The notes: generated from the sequence alone by a model not told the origin. A DNA stretch of 64,000 nt from Streptomyces deccanensis (GCF_022385335.1 NZ_CP092431.1:1488001-1552000); one strand, 5' to 3'. Shown: positions 1 to 9,571, counted from the stretch's first letter. A program made the numbers and translations.

Positions 1-757
1 CCGGGAACTGCAGGAGGTCAACGAACGGCTGCGCACGGCGCACGCCCATGAGCGCGAGGTGGCCCTGGCGCTGCAGGCGGCGATGCTGCCCCCGCCCGGC
101 CCCACCGGGTCGCACGACGTGGCCGTGCGCTATCGGCCGGCCATCGGCGCGCTGAACGTGTGCGGCGACTGGTACGACCTGGTCGGGCTGGACGGCGAGG
201 GCCTGGCGGTGGCCGTCGGCGACGTCGTCGGCCACGGCCTGGCGGCCGCCTGCGCCATGGGCCAGTTGCGCAGCGCCCTGAGCGGGGCCACGCGCGTCGC
301 CGACGGTCCGGCCCAGGCCCTGGAGGCCCTCGACCGCTACGCCCGCTCCGTCGACGGGGCCGAGTCGACCACGGTCGTGACGACCTTCATCGACTGGGAC
401 GACCGCACCATCACCTACAGCTGCGCGGGCCACCCGCCGCCCGCGCTGGTGCACCCCGACGGCACCGTCACCTTCCTCGACGGCGCCACCGACCCACCGC
501 TCGCCGCCCGGCCCCGTCAGATGCCGCGGCCCCAGGCCCGCGCGCCCTTCGTCGAGGACTCCACCCTGGTCCTGTACACGGACGGGCTGATCGAGCGCCG
601 TACCGAGAGCATCGACACCGGTCTGGAACGTCTCGCCGCTTCCCTGGCCCACCACCGCGAGCACGACCCCGAGACCCTGGCCGACGCCCTGCTGGCCGAT
701 CTGCTGCCGCCGACCGGCAACACCGACGACACCGCGCTGATCGTCCTGCGGCTCTGA
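1..757 (+). CDS. PP2C/SpoIIE-type serine phosphatase, 5'-truncated
   Basis: The reading frame is open from base 2 to the left edge, so only the C-terminal part of the gene is present. The first ~20 visible residues are charged and helical, like the signalling helix that precedes PP2C domains. They are followed by a complete SpoIIE/RsbU-type phosphatase domain with the metal-binding stretches CGDWYD, VGDVVGHG, the AGHPPP loop and LYTDGLIERR, ending in TDDTALIVLRL. Such proteins dephosphorylate anti-anti-sigma factors in partner-switching pathways. The sensor part lies outside the window, so the input signal is unknown. An internal GTG at 59 is not a convincing start because coding sequence continues upstream of it. 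Confidence 0.88.
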   Translation, partial: RELQEVNERLRTAHAHEREVALALQAAMLPPPGPTGSHDVAVRYRPAIGALNVCGDWYDLVGLDGEGLAVAVGDVVGHGLAAACAMGQLRSALSGATRVADGPAQALEALDRYARSVDGAESTTVVTTFIDWDDRTITYSCAGHPPPALVHPDGTVTFLDGATDPPLAARPRQMPRPQARAPFVEDSTLVLYTDGLIERRTESIDTGLERLAASLAHHREHDPETLADALLADLLPPTGNTDDTALIVLRL

Positions 758-794
758 CCGGGCGAGTCTGACCGGCCGAGGAGGGGTGGCGGCG

Positions 795-1982
795 TCATCT
801 GCCCCAGATCTTCCGGTAGCCCTCCCGGTAGCCCGACGGGTTCCAGCTCGTGGCGCCGTCGCTGTTGTCGGCCGTGCTGATGTGGACGGGCGCCACATAG
901 CCGCTGGCGGGGCTGCCGGAGAAGGCACGGTTGAACTCGTCGACGATCTGCCAGCCCTGCAGGGTGAGCGGTTCGGGGACGGTGGCCGCCTGGTACTGCT
1001 CACTGTCGACGCGCTGGAAGGCGGAGGGATCGCCGTCCCCCGCGCCGATGTTGAACGGCGGGCCCGAGCCGTCCTTGCCGGCCGCGCGGAAGGCGGGGGC
1101 GGCGTCGGCGAAGTACAGGTCGTTGATGGCGACCGAGTGGGTCCACCGGTCCTGGAAACGGGAGAGCAGCGAGGAGACCTCGCGGGGCGTGCGGCTGCTC
1201 GCGTCGGGGATCGGGATGTTCACGTACGACAGGAGGTCCACGCCCGCGCAGGTCGCGAGTTCGTCCCTGATCAGCTCGGACTTGTTCTTGGCGAACGGGA
1301 TCGACGCGTCGGTGAAGATCACGGCCCCGGCGTCGCCGTTCGAGGTGGCGATGACCCATCGGGCGCTGATCCTCGCCACGTCCTCCACCTGGGTGGTGAC
1401 GTTGGTGAAGAGAGGAGGGCGGCGGCTGGGGCCGGGGGCGGCGACCGCGTGCCAGCCGACGACCGGGATGCCGGCCTGCTCGGCCCGCGCGATCTGCTGC
1501 GAGGTCGAGTTGGGGTCGAAGCCGCCGACGACGATGCCGGAGGGGCGGAGCGCCACGGCCTCGCTCATCGCGGCCTGGATGCCGGCGGGCGTGCCGCCGC
1601 CGTCGATCACCCGCAGGTTCCAGCCGATGACCCGCGCGGCTTCCCGCACTCCCTCGGCGGCGCCCGCGACCCCGGGGTTGGTCATGGTCTGCGCGACATA
1701 GACGAGGGTCCTGCCGGAGACGGCTCTGGGGCCGGAGGTGGGGCCGTTCCAGGGGACGTCGTCGCGCTCCGCCCGGCTGACGGCGGCCTCGGCCCTGGCC
1801 TGGGCGGCGGGGCAACCGCTCGTGCCCGTGGCGGACGGGTCCGGCTCGCCGGACGATCCGCGTTCGCAGCCGGCGAGCACGACGGAGGCCGCCACGGTCA
1901 GCAGGGCGGCGGCCGCGTGGCGGACCCTGAGCGCGCCGGAGCGGGCCTTGGGGTGGTGGTGCACGAGGTGGTGGTGGCGCAC
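795..1982 (-). CDS. Sugar ABC transporter substrate-binding lipoprotein
   Basis: About 395 residues. The GTG start at 1982 is chosen because GAGGAG lies 6 nt upstream on the minus strand; longer in-frame versions add only Arg/Pro-rich sequence. A lipoprotein signal peptide ends in the lipobox LAGC (Cys about residue 39). The mature part is a type-1 periplasmic binding fold (Peripla_BP_4 type: VYVAQTMTNPGVAGAAEGVREAA, SGIVVGGFDPN, GIPVVGWHA). The protein would be anchored outside the membrane and deliver ligand to the permease encoded just upstream. It is the last gene of the minus-strand order ATPase-permease-binding protein. The substrate is not evident; RbsB-like relatives bind pentoses, rhamnose or autoinducer-type sugars. 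Confidence 0.85.
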   Translation of the reverse strand: MRHHHLVHHHPKARSGALRVRHAAAALLTVAASVVLAGCERGSSGEPDPSATGTSGCPAAQARAEAAVSRAERDDVPWNGPTSGPRAVSGRTLVYVAQTMTNPGVAGAAEGVREAARVIGWNLRVIDGGGTPAGIQAAMSEAVALRPSGIVVGGFDPNSTSQQIARAEQAGIPVVGWHAVAAPGPSRRPPLFTNVTTQVEDVARISARWVIATSNGDAGAVIFTDASIPFAKNKSELIRDELATCAGVDLLSYVNIPIPDASSRTPREVSSLLSRFQDRWTHSVAINDLYFADAAPAFRAAGKDGSGPPFNIGAGDGDPSAFQRVDSEQYQAATVPEPLTLQGWQIVDEFNRAFSGSPASGYVAPVHISTADNSDGATSWNPSGYREGYRKIWGR

Positions 1983-2145
1983 GAGGACTCCTCGTGGAGG
2001 GACGAGCGGGAAACGCTTCCGGGGTCTGCGGCCGAGATGGGCCGTGGCCGAGCGCGCCGGCCGGGTGGGTGGCCGGAGCGAGCGGCCGGATGGGGCGGCC
2101 GGGGTTGGGGCGGCGGGCTGGGGCGGCCGTCGTGCGGCGGCTCGT

Positions 2146-3261
2146 TCATGGGCCTCGGTCGTTCGGGGCGCCGTCCGGAGGCGGTGCGGGCGGCGCGTCC
2201 GGTGTCGCGGCGGGTGCGTCACGGGACGCGAAGACGCCGGTGCGCATCCGGCGGCGCGCGGCGTACCCGGCGAGGCCGACGGCGAGGAGGAGGGTGCCGC
2301 CGTGGAACAGGGGCACCGTCCAGAAGTCGGCGCCCATCTGGGCGATGCCGGTGAGGCCGACGGCGAGGACGGCGACTGCGACGAGGGTGCCCAAGGCGTT
2401 GGGGCGGCCCGGTCTGATCGCGGTGGAGCCGAGGAGGGCGCCGACGAAGGCGGGCAGCAGGTAGTCGAGGCCGACGCTCGGATTGCCGATCTGCTGCTGG
2501 GCCGCGAGCAGCACCCCCGCGAGGCCCACGATCAGGCCGGACGTGGCGAAGGCGCAGACGGTGTAGGTGCGGACGGGGATGCCGACGAGGTCGGCGGCGC
2601 GCGGGTTCGATCCCACGACGTACAGGTACCGGCCGATCGGCAGCCGCTCCAGCACCAGCCAGAGGGCGACGGCGAGGGCGAGTACGTAGAAGGCGGGGAC
2701 CGGGAGGCCGAGGAAGGTGGAGGTGTAGAGGTCGGTGAAGGCGGGCGGGAGGCCCTGGGGGCCGGGGACGATCCGGCCGCCGTCGGTGATCCAGCCGGTG
2801 ACGGCGTACATCATGCTGCCGGTGCCGAGGGTGGCGATGAAGGAGTCGATCCGGCCGAACTCGACGATGACCCCGTTGAGGACGCCCACGACCGTCCCTC
2901 CCGCGATCACGGCGAGGCAGGCGAGCGGCCACGGCCAGTCGGCCTCGACGATGAGGTACAGCACCATCACGTGCGCCAGTCCGAGGCCGTACCCGATGGA
3001 GAGGTCGAACGCGCCGGTCACGATCGGGACCATGGCGGCGAGCGCGAGGACCGCCGGGATCGACTGGGTGGAGAGGATCGCGTCGAGGGTGTCCAGCGTC
3101 GGGAAGGTGCGCGGCAGGGCCAGGGAGAAGACCAGGACGAGCAGGACGGTGAGGCCGAGGAGACCGTAGGCGCCGACGAGGTGCCCGCCGGCGCCGCCTC
3201 GGGCGCCGAGCCGGTGCGCCGGGCGCGGGCGCGGTGCGGGCGGGGTGGACGGGGCCGTCAC
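2146..3261 (-). CDS. RbsC-type sugar ABC transporter permease
   Basis: 371 residues, starting at a GTG (3261) that overlaps the stop of the ATPase gene by 4 bp (GTGA), so the two are probably translationally coupled. The protein is strongly hydrophobic with about 8-10 membrane segments and the BPD_transp_2 family motif IGYGLGLAHVMVLYLIVEADWPWPLA near the first third. GRYLYVVGSNPRAADLVGIPV is the cytoplasmic coupling region typical of RbsC/XylH-like permeases. It forms the membrane channel of an importer with the neighbouring double-ATPase and lipoprotein. A 163-bp gap separates it from the binding-protein gene. Confidence 0.9.
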   Translation of the reverse strand: MTAPSTPPAPRPRPAHRLGARGGAGGHLVGAYGLLGLTVLLVLVFSLALPRTFPTLDTLDAILSTQSIPAVLALAAMVPIVTGAFDLSIGYGLGLAHVMVLYLIVEADWPWPLACLAVIAGGTVVGVLNGVIVEFGRIDSFIATLGTGSMMYAVTGWITDGGRIVPGPQGLPPAFTDLYTSTFLGLPVPAFYVLALAVALWLVLERLPIGRYLYVVGSNPRAADLVGIPVRTYTVCAFATSGLIVGLAGVLLAAQQQIGNPSVGLDYLLPAFVGALLGSTAIRPGRPNALGTLVAVAVLAVGLTGIAQMGADFWTVPLFHGGTLLLAVGLAGYAARRRMRTGVFASRDAPAATPDAPPAPPPDGAPNDRGP

Positions 3262-4838
3262 GGGTGCGTCGCGGTGCCGGAGGGGGGCATGGCCGAGGCC
3301 GCCCTGGTCAGGCCCGCGACCGTGAGTGCCGGGCCGCTCAGCTCGGCCGTCACCGCTCCCCCGACGAAGACCAGGGCGCGCCCGCACACGCCCGTCACCT
3401 CCTCGAAGTCGGTGGAGATGAGGAGGACCGCGAGGCCTTCCGCCCGTGCCTCGTCCAGGAGGCGGTGGATCGCGGCCTTGGCGCCGACATCGACGCTCGC
3501 CGTCGGTTCCTCCAGGATCAGCAGCCGCAGTCCGGTCCGGAGCCAGCGGCCGATCAGCACCTTCTGCTGGTTGCCGCCGGACAGGGTGGCGATGGCCGCC
3601 TCGCTGTCACGGGGCCGCACCGAGAACCGTTCGGTCAGGGCGGCGGCCACGGCGCGTTCCCGGCGGGGCGCGATCCATCGCGGCGTGGGCCCGTCCCCCG
3701 CACGGGGGTTGGCCAGGAGGTTCTCCCGAACGGTCAGTTCGGGGAGGCAGCCCTCCCGCTGCCGGTCGCCGGGGACGAGGGCGACGCCGTGGGCGACGGC
3801 GTCGGTGACCGTTCGGGGGCGGTAGGGGGCGCCGTCGAGCAGGACGCGTCCGCCGAGGAGGGGGCGGGCCCCCGCGAGGGCTCGGCCGAGGTCCGTCTGT
3901 CCGGCGCCCGAGAGCCCGACCAGACCGAGGGCCTCCCCGGCACGCAGCTCCAGGTCGACCGGTCCGGCGCCGGATGTCCGTACGCGGTCGAGGGCGAGCA
4001 CCGCTGGGGCAGCGGGCTCTGCCGGGGTGGGGGGCTCTGCCGGGGTGGACGGTGGCCGGGTGGGGCGTGGGCCCGGCGGTTCCTCGCCGGTGATGTCGCG
4101 CACCAGGCGCAGGGGGCTGTGGCCCGCTGTCGAACCCTGGCTGACGAGGCGGCCGTCGCGCAGGACCGCGAAGGTGTCGGCGACCTCGTACACCTCGTCG
4201 AGGCGGTGGCTGACGTAGAGGATGCCGTGGCCCCGGTCGCGCAGGGCGCGCAGGACGCGGAAGAGACGGGCGCAGTCCGCTGCGGGGAGGCGGGCGGTCG
4301 GCTCGTCGAGCACGATGAGTGCCGCGCGGGTGGCCAGGGCGCGGGCGATGGCGACCAGCGACCGTTCGGCGGGGACGAGGCGGGCGACCGGCGCGTCGGG
4401 GTCGACGGTGCCGCCGACGAGCGCCAGGGCCTCGGTGCAGCGGTCCCGGGTGCGCCGCCAGGAGATCAGTCCGGCACGGCGCGCGTACCCGGTGCTCAGG
4501 GCGATGTTCTCGGCGACGGTCATCCACTCCACGAGTCCGAGGTCCTGGTGGATGAAGGACATGCGGGGGGAGGCGGCGTGGCTCCCGAGCGGGTGTCCGT
4601 CCACGGTGATCGACCCCGAGTCGGCGTGGTGGACACCGGCGAGGATCTTGATCAGGGTCGACTTTCCGGCTCCGTTGGGGCCGAGGAGCGCGAGCACGCT
4701 GCCCGCGTGGACGTCGAGGTCGACCCCGGCCAGGGCGAGGGTTCCGCCGAAACGTTTCGTGAGGCCGCGGACACGCACCAGCGGCTCCGCCGCGCTGGGC
4801 GGGGCCGGTTGCGCAGAGGTGTCGTGAGCGTCGTGCAC
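3258..4838 (-). CDS. RbsA-type sugar ABC transporter ATP-binding protein (two ATPase domains)
   Basis: 526 residues from GTG at 4838, which has GGAG 6 nt upstream; upstream in-frame sequence is a basic, unconserved extension. The N-terminal ATPase domain has Walker A LLGPNGAGKSTLIK, Walker B ALIVLDEPTA and an H-loop (YVSH). The second domain has the degenerate Walker A LVGLSGAGQTDLGRAL, where Lys is replaced by Gln, and the signature LSGGNQQKVLIGRWL with LLILEEPTASVDVGAK. Two fused domains with one degenerate P-loop are characteristic of RbsA/XylG/MglA importers. It is the first gene of the three-gene operon. A 110-bp spacer separates it from the signalling gene behind it. No regulator of the LacI or ROK type is adjacent. 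Confidence 0.92.
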   Translation of the reverse strand: MHDAHDTSAQPAPPSAAEPLVRVRGLTKRFGGTLALAGVDLDVHAGSVLALLGPNGAGKSTLIKILAGVHHADSGSITVDGHPLGSHAASPRMSFIHQDLGLVEWMTVAENIALSTGYARRAGLISWRRTRDRCTEALALVGGTVDPDAPVARLVPAERSLVAIARALATRAALIVLDEPTARLPAADCARLFRVLRALRDRGHGILYVSHRLDEVYEVADTFAVLRDGRLVSQGSTAGHSPLRLVRDITGEEPPGPRPTRPPSTPAEPPTPAEPAAPAVLALDRVRTSGAGPVDLELRAGEALGLVGLSGAGQTDLGRALAGARPLLGGRVLLDGAPYRPRTVTDAVAHGVALVPGDRQREGCLPELTVRENLLANPRAGDGPTPRWIAPRRERAVAAALTERFSVRPRDSEAAIATLSGGNQQKVLIGRWLRTGLRLLILEEPTASVDVGAKAAIHRLLDEARAEGLAVLLISTDFEEVTGVCGRALVFVGGAVTAELSGPALTVAGLTRAASAMPPSGTATHP

Positions 4839-5061
4839 GGACAGCTCCGGGGGTCGGCCTGGCGGGTTCTTCACGACTTCGACTTGCGCCAGCGATGCTA
4901 ACCGCCGTTTTCGCTTTATTCGCGACTTTCGCCCCATTGGCGGCATTTGGTCACGGTCGCCGACCCCAACGGGTCAGGGGCGCCGGGCCAGGAGGCGCCG
5001 GGTGGTGAGGTGCCGGTCAGGGAGGCCGTGCGGGGGCAGAGGGTGGGGCTCTGCGCTTGGT

Positions 5062-8000
5062 TCAGCTGTCGTCCAGGCCGCATTCGGCCCAGATGACCTT
5101 GCCCTCCGTGGTGTAGCGGGTACCCCAGCTCTGGGAGAGCTGGGCGACGAGGAACAGGCCGCGTCCGCCCTCGTCGGTGGTGGCGGCCCGGCGCAGGTGC
5201 GGGGCGGTGCTGCTGGTGTCGGCGACCTCGCAGATCAGGGAGCGGTCTCGGAGCAGCCGTACCCGGATGGGTCCGGCGCCGTGGCGGATCGCGTTGGTGA
5301 TCAGCTCGCTGAGCACCAGTTCGGCGGCGAACGCGGCCTCGTCGAGCCCCCAGTCGGACAGTTGCCGGAGGGCCGCGGCGCGGACCTCGCTGACGCGGGC
5401 CGGGTCGGCGGGCAGCTCCCAGGTGGCGACGCGCTGCGGGTCGAAGGCGTGGGTGCGGGCGACGAGCAGGGCGATGTCGTCGCCGGGGTGGGGGGACGCG
5501 ACGGTGTCCAGGACCACCCGGCAGGTCTCCTCCGGGGTGTGCTCGGGGTGGGCCAGGGCCGCGCGCAACTGGTCGAGCACCACGTCGACGTCACGCTCGC
5601 GGTCCTCGATGAGACCGTCGGTGTAGAGGACCAGGGTGCTGCCCTCCGGGAGCTGGACGTCCACGGCCTCGAAGGGCAGGCCGCCGAGGCCGAGCGGGGG
5701 CCCGGCGGGCAGCTCGGGGAACGACACGGTGCCGTCGGGCTGGACCAGTGCGGGCGGCGGGTGGCCGGCGCGGGCCAGGGTGCATTGCTGCGAGGTCGGG
5801 TCGTAGACGGCGTACAGACAGGTCGCGCCGATGATGCCGCCGCCGTCGGAGACGGGGTCCTCGCGGTCCAGTCGTCCCACCAGGTTGTCGAGGTGGGTGA
5901 GGACCTCGTCGGGCGGGAAGTCGAGTTCCGCGAAGCTGCGGGCGGCCGTACGGACGCGGCCCATGGTGGCGGCGGACAGCATGCCGTGGCCGACTACGTC
6001 GCCGACGAAGAGGCCGATCCTGGTGCCGGAGAGCGGGATGACGTCGTACCAGTCGCCGCCGACGTCGGATTCGGCGGGCAGGTACCGGTGGGCGACCTCC
6101 ACGGAGTCCCGGTCGGGGAGGCCCTGCGGGAGCAGGCTGCGCTGCAGGGCCAGCACCATGGTGCGTTCGCGGGTGTAGCGCCGGGCGTTGTCGATGGACA
6201 GGGCGGCGCGGGTGGCGAGTTCCTGGGCCAGGGAGCGGTCGTCGTCACCGAAGGGGGCGGGGTCCTGGGCACGGTAGAAGGCGGCGACGCCCAGGACGAC
6301 ACCTCGGGCGACCAGGGGCACCGCGATGAGGGAGTGGACGTGGCTCAGCAGTCGCTCGGTGTGCTCGGGGTCCTGCGCGAGCCAGCCGGCCGCCGTCCTC
6401 AGGTCCGGTTCCAGCACGGCCTCGCCGGTGGTCAGGCAGCGCAGCTGCGGGACGGTCGGGCCGTAGTCGACCTGCTTGCCGATCGGGCTGAAGGGGAGGT
6501 CGTCGCGGATGCCGTGGATCACCGTGCGCCGCAGGTCGCTCCGCGGGTCCGCGGCCTCCTCGCCGCGCAGCACGGGCTCGGCCAGATCGATGGTGACGTA
6601 GTCGGCGAGGCGCGGGACCGCCGTCTCGGCGAGCTCCTGGGCGGTGCGGCGCACGTCCAGGGTGGTGCCGATCCGGGCGCTGGCCTCGGACAGCAGTTCC
6701 AGCCGGTGACGCGCGGCCAGCGCGTAGCCGCCGACGTGCGGCTCCCCCACCATCAGCAGGCCCCTCCCGGACGAGCCGGCAGGGTCTCCTGCGGGGCCGG
6801 TCGGGAGTCCGTCGGTGATGCGGGGAGCGCCGGGGGCGGAAGTGATGGCCTCAGGGGTGCGCGGTAGGCCGTCGGCCGTGGGCGGAGGGCCCTCGGTGGT
6901 GGGGCGGGCGTCGGGGGTGCGGGCCTCCGGTGCGGCGTCGGCGGTGCGGCTCTCGGCTGTGGCGCCGTCGATCCCCGTCCTCGTCCTGCCGAGTGGTGCG
7001 GCTTCACGCTGGTGGCCGGGGGCCGGTACGACGGAGAGCGGGCCGGGGGCCACGGCGAGCGGGGCGTTCCGGACGCGGTGGACGATCGAGGCGTCGGCGG
7101 GCGCGAGCGGCGTGACGGGCGTGACCGGGCTCGCGGGCCCGGCGGTGAGGCTGAGCACCGGCTCGACCAGGCGGGGGGCGGTGACGGCCTCATGCAAGGG
7201 GAAGTCGTGCAGGACTGCCTCGACGGCGACCCCCTCCACCCCGGAGGCACTGGTCACCGGGCGGCTCACCAGCGTGACACGGCGGCCGTCCGTCAGGGAC
7301 ACCTCGACGGCCGCCCGCTGCCCGCGCGAGATCAGCTCGGCGGCCTTCTCCAGGAGCGTCGCCCGGTCCCCGGGGCGCAGCCCGTGGGCCAGCTCGTCGA
7401 CGCCGAGAACGCGGTGCGGGCCCGCGCCCGCCTCGACCCCGGCGTCCAGGTACGCCCGCAACAGGGACCGCTCACGCGCGGAGCTCTGCCCGAGGAGCCG
7501 CCGCTCGATGGCCGCGGCCGCCTTGCGGATCACGGTGGAGAGCGCCGGGTTCTCGAAGCCGCGCGGATATCCGAAGCACAGGACGCCCTCGATCCGGCCG
7601 CTGAGGGGGTCGCGCACGGGGAGCGCGCGGCAGGCGCTGCCCTGGGAGCGTTCGGCGAAGTGCTCGGCGCCGTAGACCCGGATGAGCCGCCGTTCCGCGA
7701 GGGCCAGCCCGATGCCGTTGGTGCCGGCGAACCGCTCGGCGAACACGAACCCCGGCACGGTCTGGATGTCCGGGAGCCCCCTGGCCAGGGCCGCCTCGCC
7801 GAAGCGGCGCAGCAGGACCGTGCCGTTCGCGTCGGCGACGGAGATGTTCATGGCACTGCCGGCGAACCTGGACTCCAGCCGGTCCAGCACCGGCGCGGCG
7901 GCACGGGCGACCCGGTCGTCGCGGTCGAAGTCGTCCCGGAAAGGGAGGTCGGAGCGGTCCGGTGAGAGGCCCAGGGACCGGCAGCGCCGCCAGGAGTCGA

Positions 8001-8202
8001 GGATCGACGCGCGCACGCCGGACTCCAGCGGCTCGCCCTGCAGAAACCGCTCACGGAAAAGGGTGGGGCCCGTGCCGTCTGTCGCACGCCCCGTGGGTAT
8101 CGGCTCGCCGTCGGACCGCACCACGCTGGCCTCACTCGCGCCCTGGACAATCCGCTTATCGGAAATATCTGGCATTGACGAGGATACGGGCATCAGCAAC
8201 AT
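5062..8202 (-). CDS. Multidomain GAF-GAF-PP2C phosphatase-HATPase kinase signalling protein
   Basis: 1046 residues. The N-terminal ~250 residues resemble the sensor region of AcoR/DhaR activators (SWRRCRSLGLSP, FAGTNGIGLAL, SQGSACRALPVRDPLSGRIEGVLCFGYPRG). A Pro/Ala/Gly-rich linker of over 100 residues follows (roughly 390-530). Then come a GAF domain, a SpoIIE PP2C phosphatase (ESDVGGDWYDVIPL, VGDVVGHGMLS, LARAGHPPPALV, LYTDGLIEDR) and a C-terminal RsbW-like GHKL ATPase (SELITNAIRHGAGPIRVRL, DEGGRGLFLV). One protein therefore carries both the phosphatase and the kinase halves of an anti-sigma partner switch. There is no sigma factor or anti-anti-sigma gene next to it. Three in-frame ATGs (8202, 8193, 8175) exist and none has a strong ribosome site, so the start is uncertain. 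Confidence 0.9.
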   Translation of the reverse strand: MLLMPVSSSMPDISDKRIVQGASEASVVRSDGEPIPTGRATDGTGPTLFRERFLQGEPLESGVRASILDSWRRCRSLGLSPDRSDLPFRDDFDRDDRVARAAAPVLDRLESRFAGSAMNISVADANGTVLLRRFGEAALARGLPDIQTVPGFVFAERFAGTNGIGLALAERRLIRVYGAEHFAERSQGSACRALPVRDPLSGRIEGVLCFGYPRGFENPALSTVIRKAAAAIERRLLGQSSARERSLLRAYLDAGVEAGAGPHRVLGVDELAHGLRPGDRATLLEKAAELISRGQRAAVEVSLTDGRRVTLVSRPVTSASGVEGVAVEAVLHDFPLHEAVTAPRLVEPVLSLTAGPASPVTPVTPLAPADASIVHRVRNAPLAVAPGPLSVVPAPGHQREAAPLGRTRTGIDGATAESRTADAAPEARTPDARPTTEGPPPTADGLPRTPEAITSAPGAPRITDGLPTGPAGDPAGSSGRGLLMVGEPHVGGYALAARHRLELLSEASARIGTTLDVRRTAQELAETAVPRLADYVTIDLAEPVLRGEEAADPRSDLRRTVIHGIRDDLPFSPIGKQVDYGPTVPQLRCLTTGEAVLEPDLRTAAGWLAQDPEHTERLLSHVHSLIAVPLVARGVVLGVAAFYRAQDPAPFGDDDRSLAQELATRAALSIDNARRYTRERTMVLALQRSLLPQGLPDRDSVEVAHRYLPAESDVGGDWYDVIPLSGTRIGLFVGDVVGHGMLSAATMGRVRTAARSFAELDFPPDEVLTHLDNLVGRLDREDPVSDGGGIIGATCLYAVYDPTSQQCTLARAGHPPPALVQPDGTVSFPELPAGPPLGLGGLPFEAVDVQLPEGSTLVLYTDGLIEDRERDVDVVLDQLRAALAHPEHTPEETCRVVLDTVASPHPGDDIALLVARTHAFDPQRVATWELPADPARVSEVRAAALRQLSDWGLDEAAFAAELVLSELITNAIRHGAGPIRVRLLRDRSLICEVADTSSTAPHLRRAATTDEGGRGLFLVAQLSQSWGTRYTTEGKVIWAECGLDDS

Positions 8203-8290
8203 GAGTCACGGTTCAGCGGTGCCCTCACGCGCGGTAACCGCTCGGGCGGGGCGTGGCGCCGGGGCGTCGCGGCGACCGTCCGGACCGGCG

Positions 8291-9217
8291 TCACAGAACG
8301 GCGATCGGGTTGACGGGCGAACCGGTGCCGCCCGGGACGTTCAGCGGGGCGAGGACGAGCAGGAACTCGTACCGCCCCGCCTCGGCGGTCGCGTCGGCGA
8401 GCGCCTCCAGGTCCAGGTTGTCCAGCAGCGGCACCCCCATCGCGGCCACCGCCAGGGCGTGCACCGGTGAGTGCACGCCCGCCACGGGCGACGGCCGCAC
8501 ATCGCTGTCCCCGTCCCCGCCCAGCAGCGCGATGCCCCGTTCGGCCAGCAGGGGTACGGCGTCCACGTGGAACCCCGCGCTCGCCGCACCGGGATCCCAG
8601 GCGCCGAGTTCCTCGCGGCGGCGGACGTGTCCGGAACGCAGCAGCACGGCGTCGCCCTCGCCGATCGTGACGCCGAGCGCCTCCTCCGCGGCGCGGACGT
8701 CCCCGGCGCGGACGGCGTGCCCCGGTTCCAGCCAGGGGGCACCGAGCACGGTGGGGAGGTCCAGGAGGACCCCCCTCGTGACGAGGGGCCCGAGCGCCGC
8801 CACCGAGCCGAAGCGGGCGCCCGCGGCGCCGACGTTCTCGCGGGCCGGCCTGCCGTCGTAGAGCAGTCCCGCGTAGGCGATGTGGCTGAGGGCGTCGAGG
8901 TGGGTGACGGCTTTGCCGTGGTAGTCGGCGGCGATGAAGTCCTTGTGGGTCGTGGGCTCGGGGCCCTCCACGTCCCCGAGGTCGGTCATGTGGTGCAGGG
9001 CGGGCTTCTGGTTGTCCGGGCCCGACCGGGTGTTCCAGGGCAGCGCCATCGGGACGACCACGCCGGACCGCACCCCTCCCACGGCGCGCCGCACATGCTC
9101 CTCGGTCACCCGGTTCCACGCGCCGCGATCCGCCCGGTCGCCCCAGCGCCCCCAGGTACGGACGGCGTCGAAGAGTGCGTCGAACTCCTCACGGGAGACG
9201 GTGGGTTGCGCGCTCAT
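8291..9217 (-). CDS. Cyclase-family (kynurenine formamidase-like) metal-dependent hydrolase
   Basis: 308 residues, ATG at 9217. The family signature for binding a divalent metal is present as GKAVTHLDALSHIAY, with further conserved segments (RGVLLDLP, AEEALGVTIGEGDAVLLRSGH, HSPVHALAVAAMGVPLLDNLDLEALA). Members hydrolyse formamides or lactone-like substrates; the exact substrate cannot be read from sequence. Length and motif order fit the actinobacterial cyclase group, which is longer than KynB. A GGGTC tandem repeat lies about 25 bp upstream of the start on this strand. No kynurenine-pathway genes are nearby. Confidence 0.87.
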   Translation of the reverse strand: MSAQPTVSREEFDALFDAVRTWGRWGDRADRGAWNRVTEEHVRRAVGGVRSGVVVPMALPWNTRSGPDNQKPALHHMTDLGDVEGPEPTTHKDFIAADYHGKAVTHLDALSHIAYAGLLYDGRPARENVGAAGARFGSVAALGPLVTRGVLLDLPTVLGAPWLEPGHAVRAGDVRAAEEALGVTIGEGDAVLLRSGHVRRREELGAWDPGAASAGFHVDAVPLLAERGIALLGGDGDSDVRPSPVAGVHSPVHALAVAAMGVPLLDNLDLEALADATAEAGRYEFLLVLAPLNVPGGTGSPVNPIAVL

Positions 9218-9571
9218 ACGCCTCTACGTCCTCACTGTTCGGGTGGAGTCGGGTCGAGTCGGGTCGGGTCGGGTCGGGTCGGGTCGAGTGGGGTCGGCAT
9301 CGGGTCGACACCAAGTCGGGACCGCTCGGGACCGGGCCGGAAGGGCGAGAGCACGCGCCCCGTAAGCACCCTATGACCGTTTCGCGCACGGGGACGATCT
9401 GGCTGCGCGGCTGAGGGCAGGAGGGGCCCTCGGTACTGGTGGGTTCTCGTATTCAACTGTCGCGTATCGGTCCACCGGCGGCCTCGAACAGTGACTTTGG
9501 GCAACGAGGCCGGGGAGCACTGTGTGGCCGCTCTGTAGGGTGCTCGTGGGATGCGACGAGGGGAGTTCGGG
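9218..9571. other. Divergent intergenic region
   Basis: About 350 bp between the cyclase gene (minus) and the amidase gene (plus). Apart from the pentanucleotide repeat at 9241-9295, no coding sequence is convincing. TAGGGT at 9536-9541 is a possible -10 for the plus-strand gene, but I see no matching -35. Confidence 0.4.
9241..9295. repeat. GGGTC/GAGTC pentanucleotide tandem repeat
   Basis: Eleven 5-bp units (gggtc with gagtc, gggtg and gagtg variants) sit directly upstream of the cyclase start at 9217. Five consecutive units are identical. It could expand or contract by replication slippage and so change promoter spacing for the cyclase gene; that role is inference. Confidence 0.85.
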
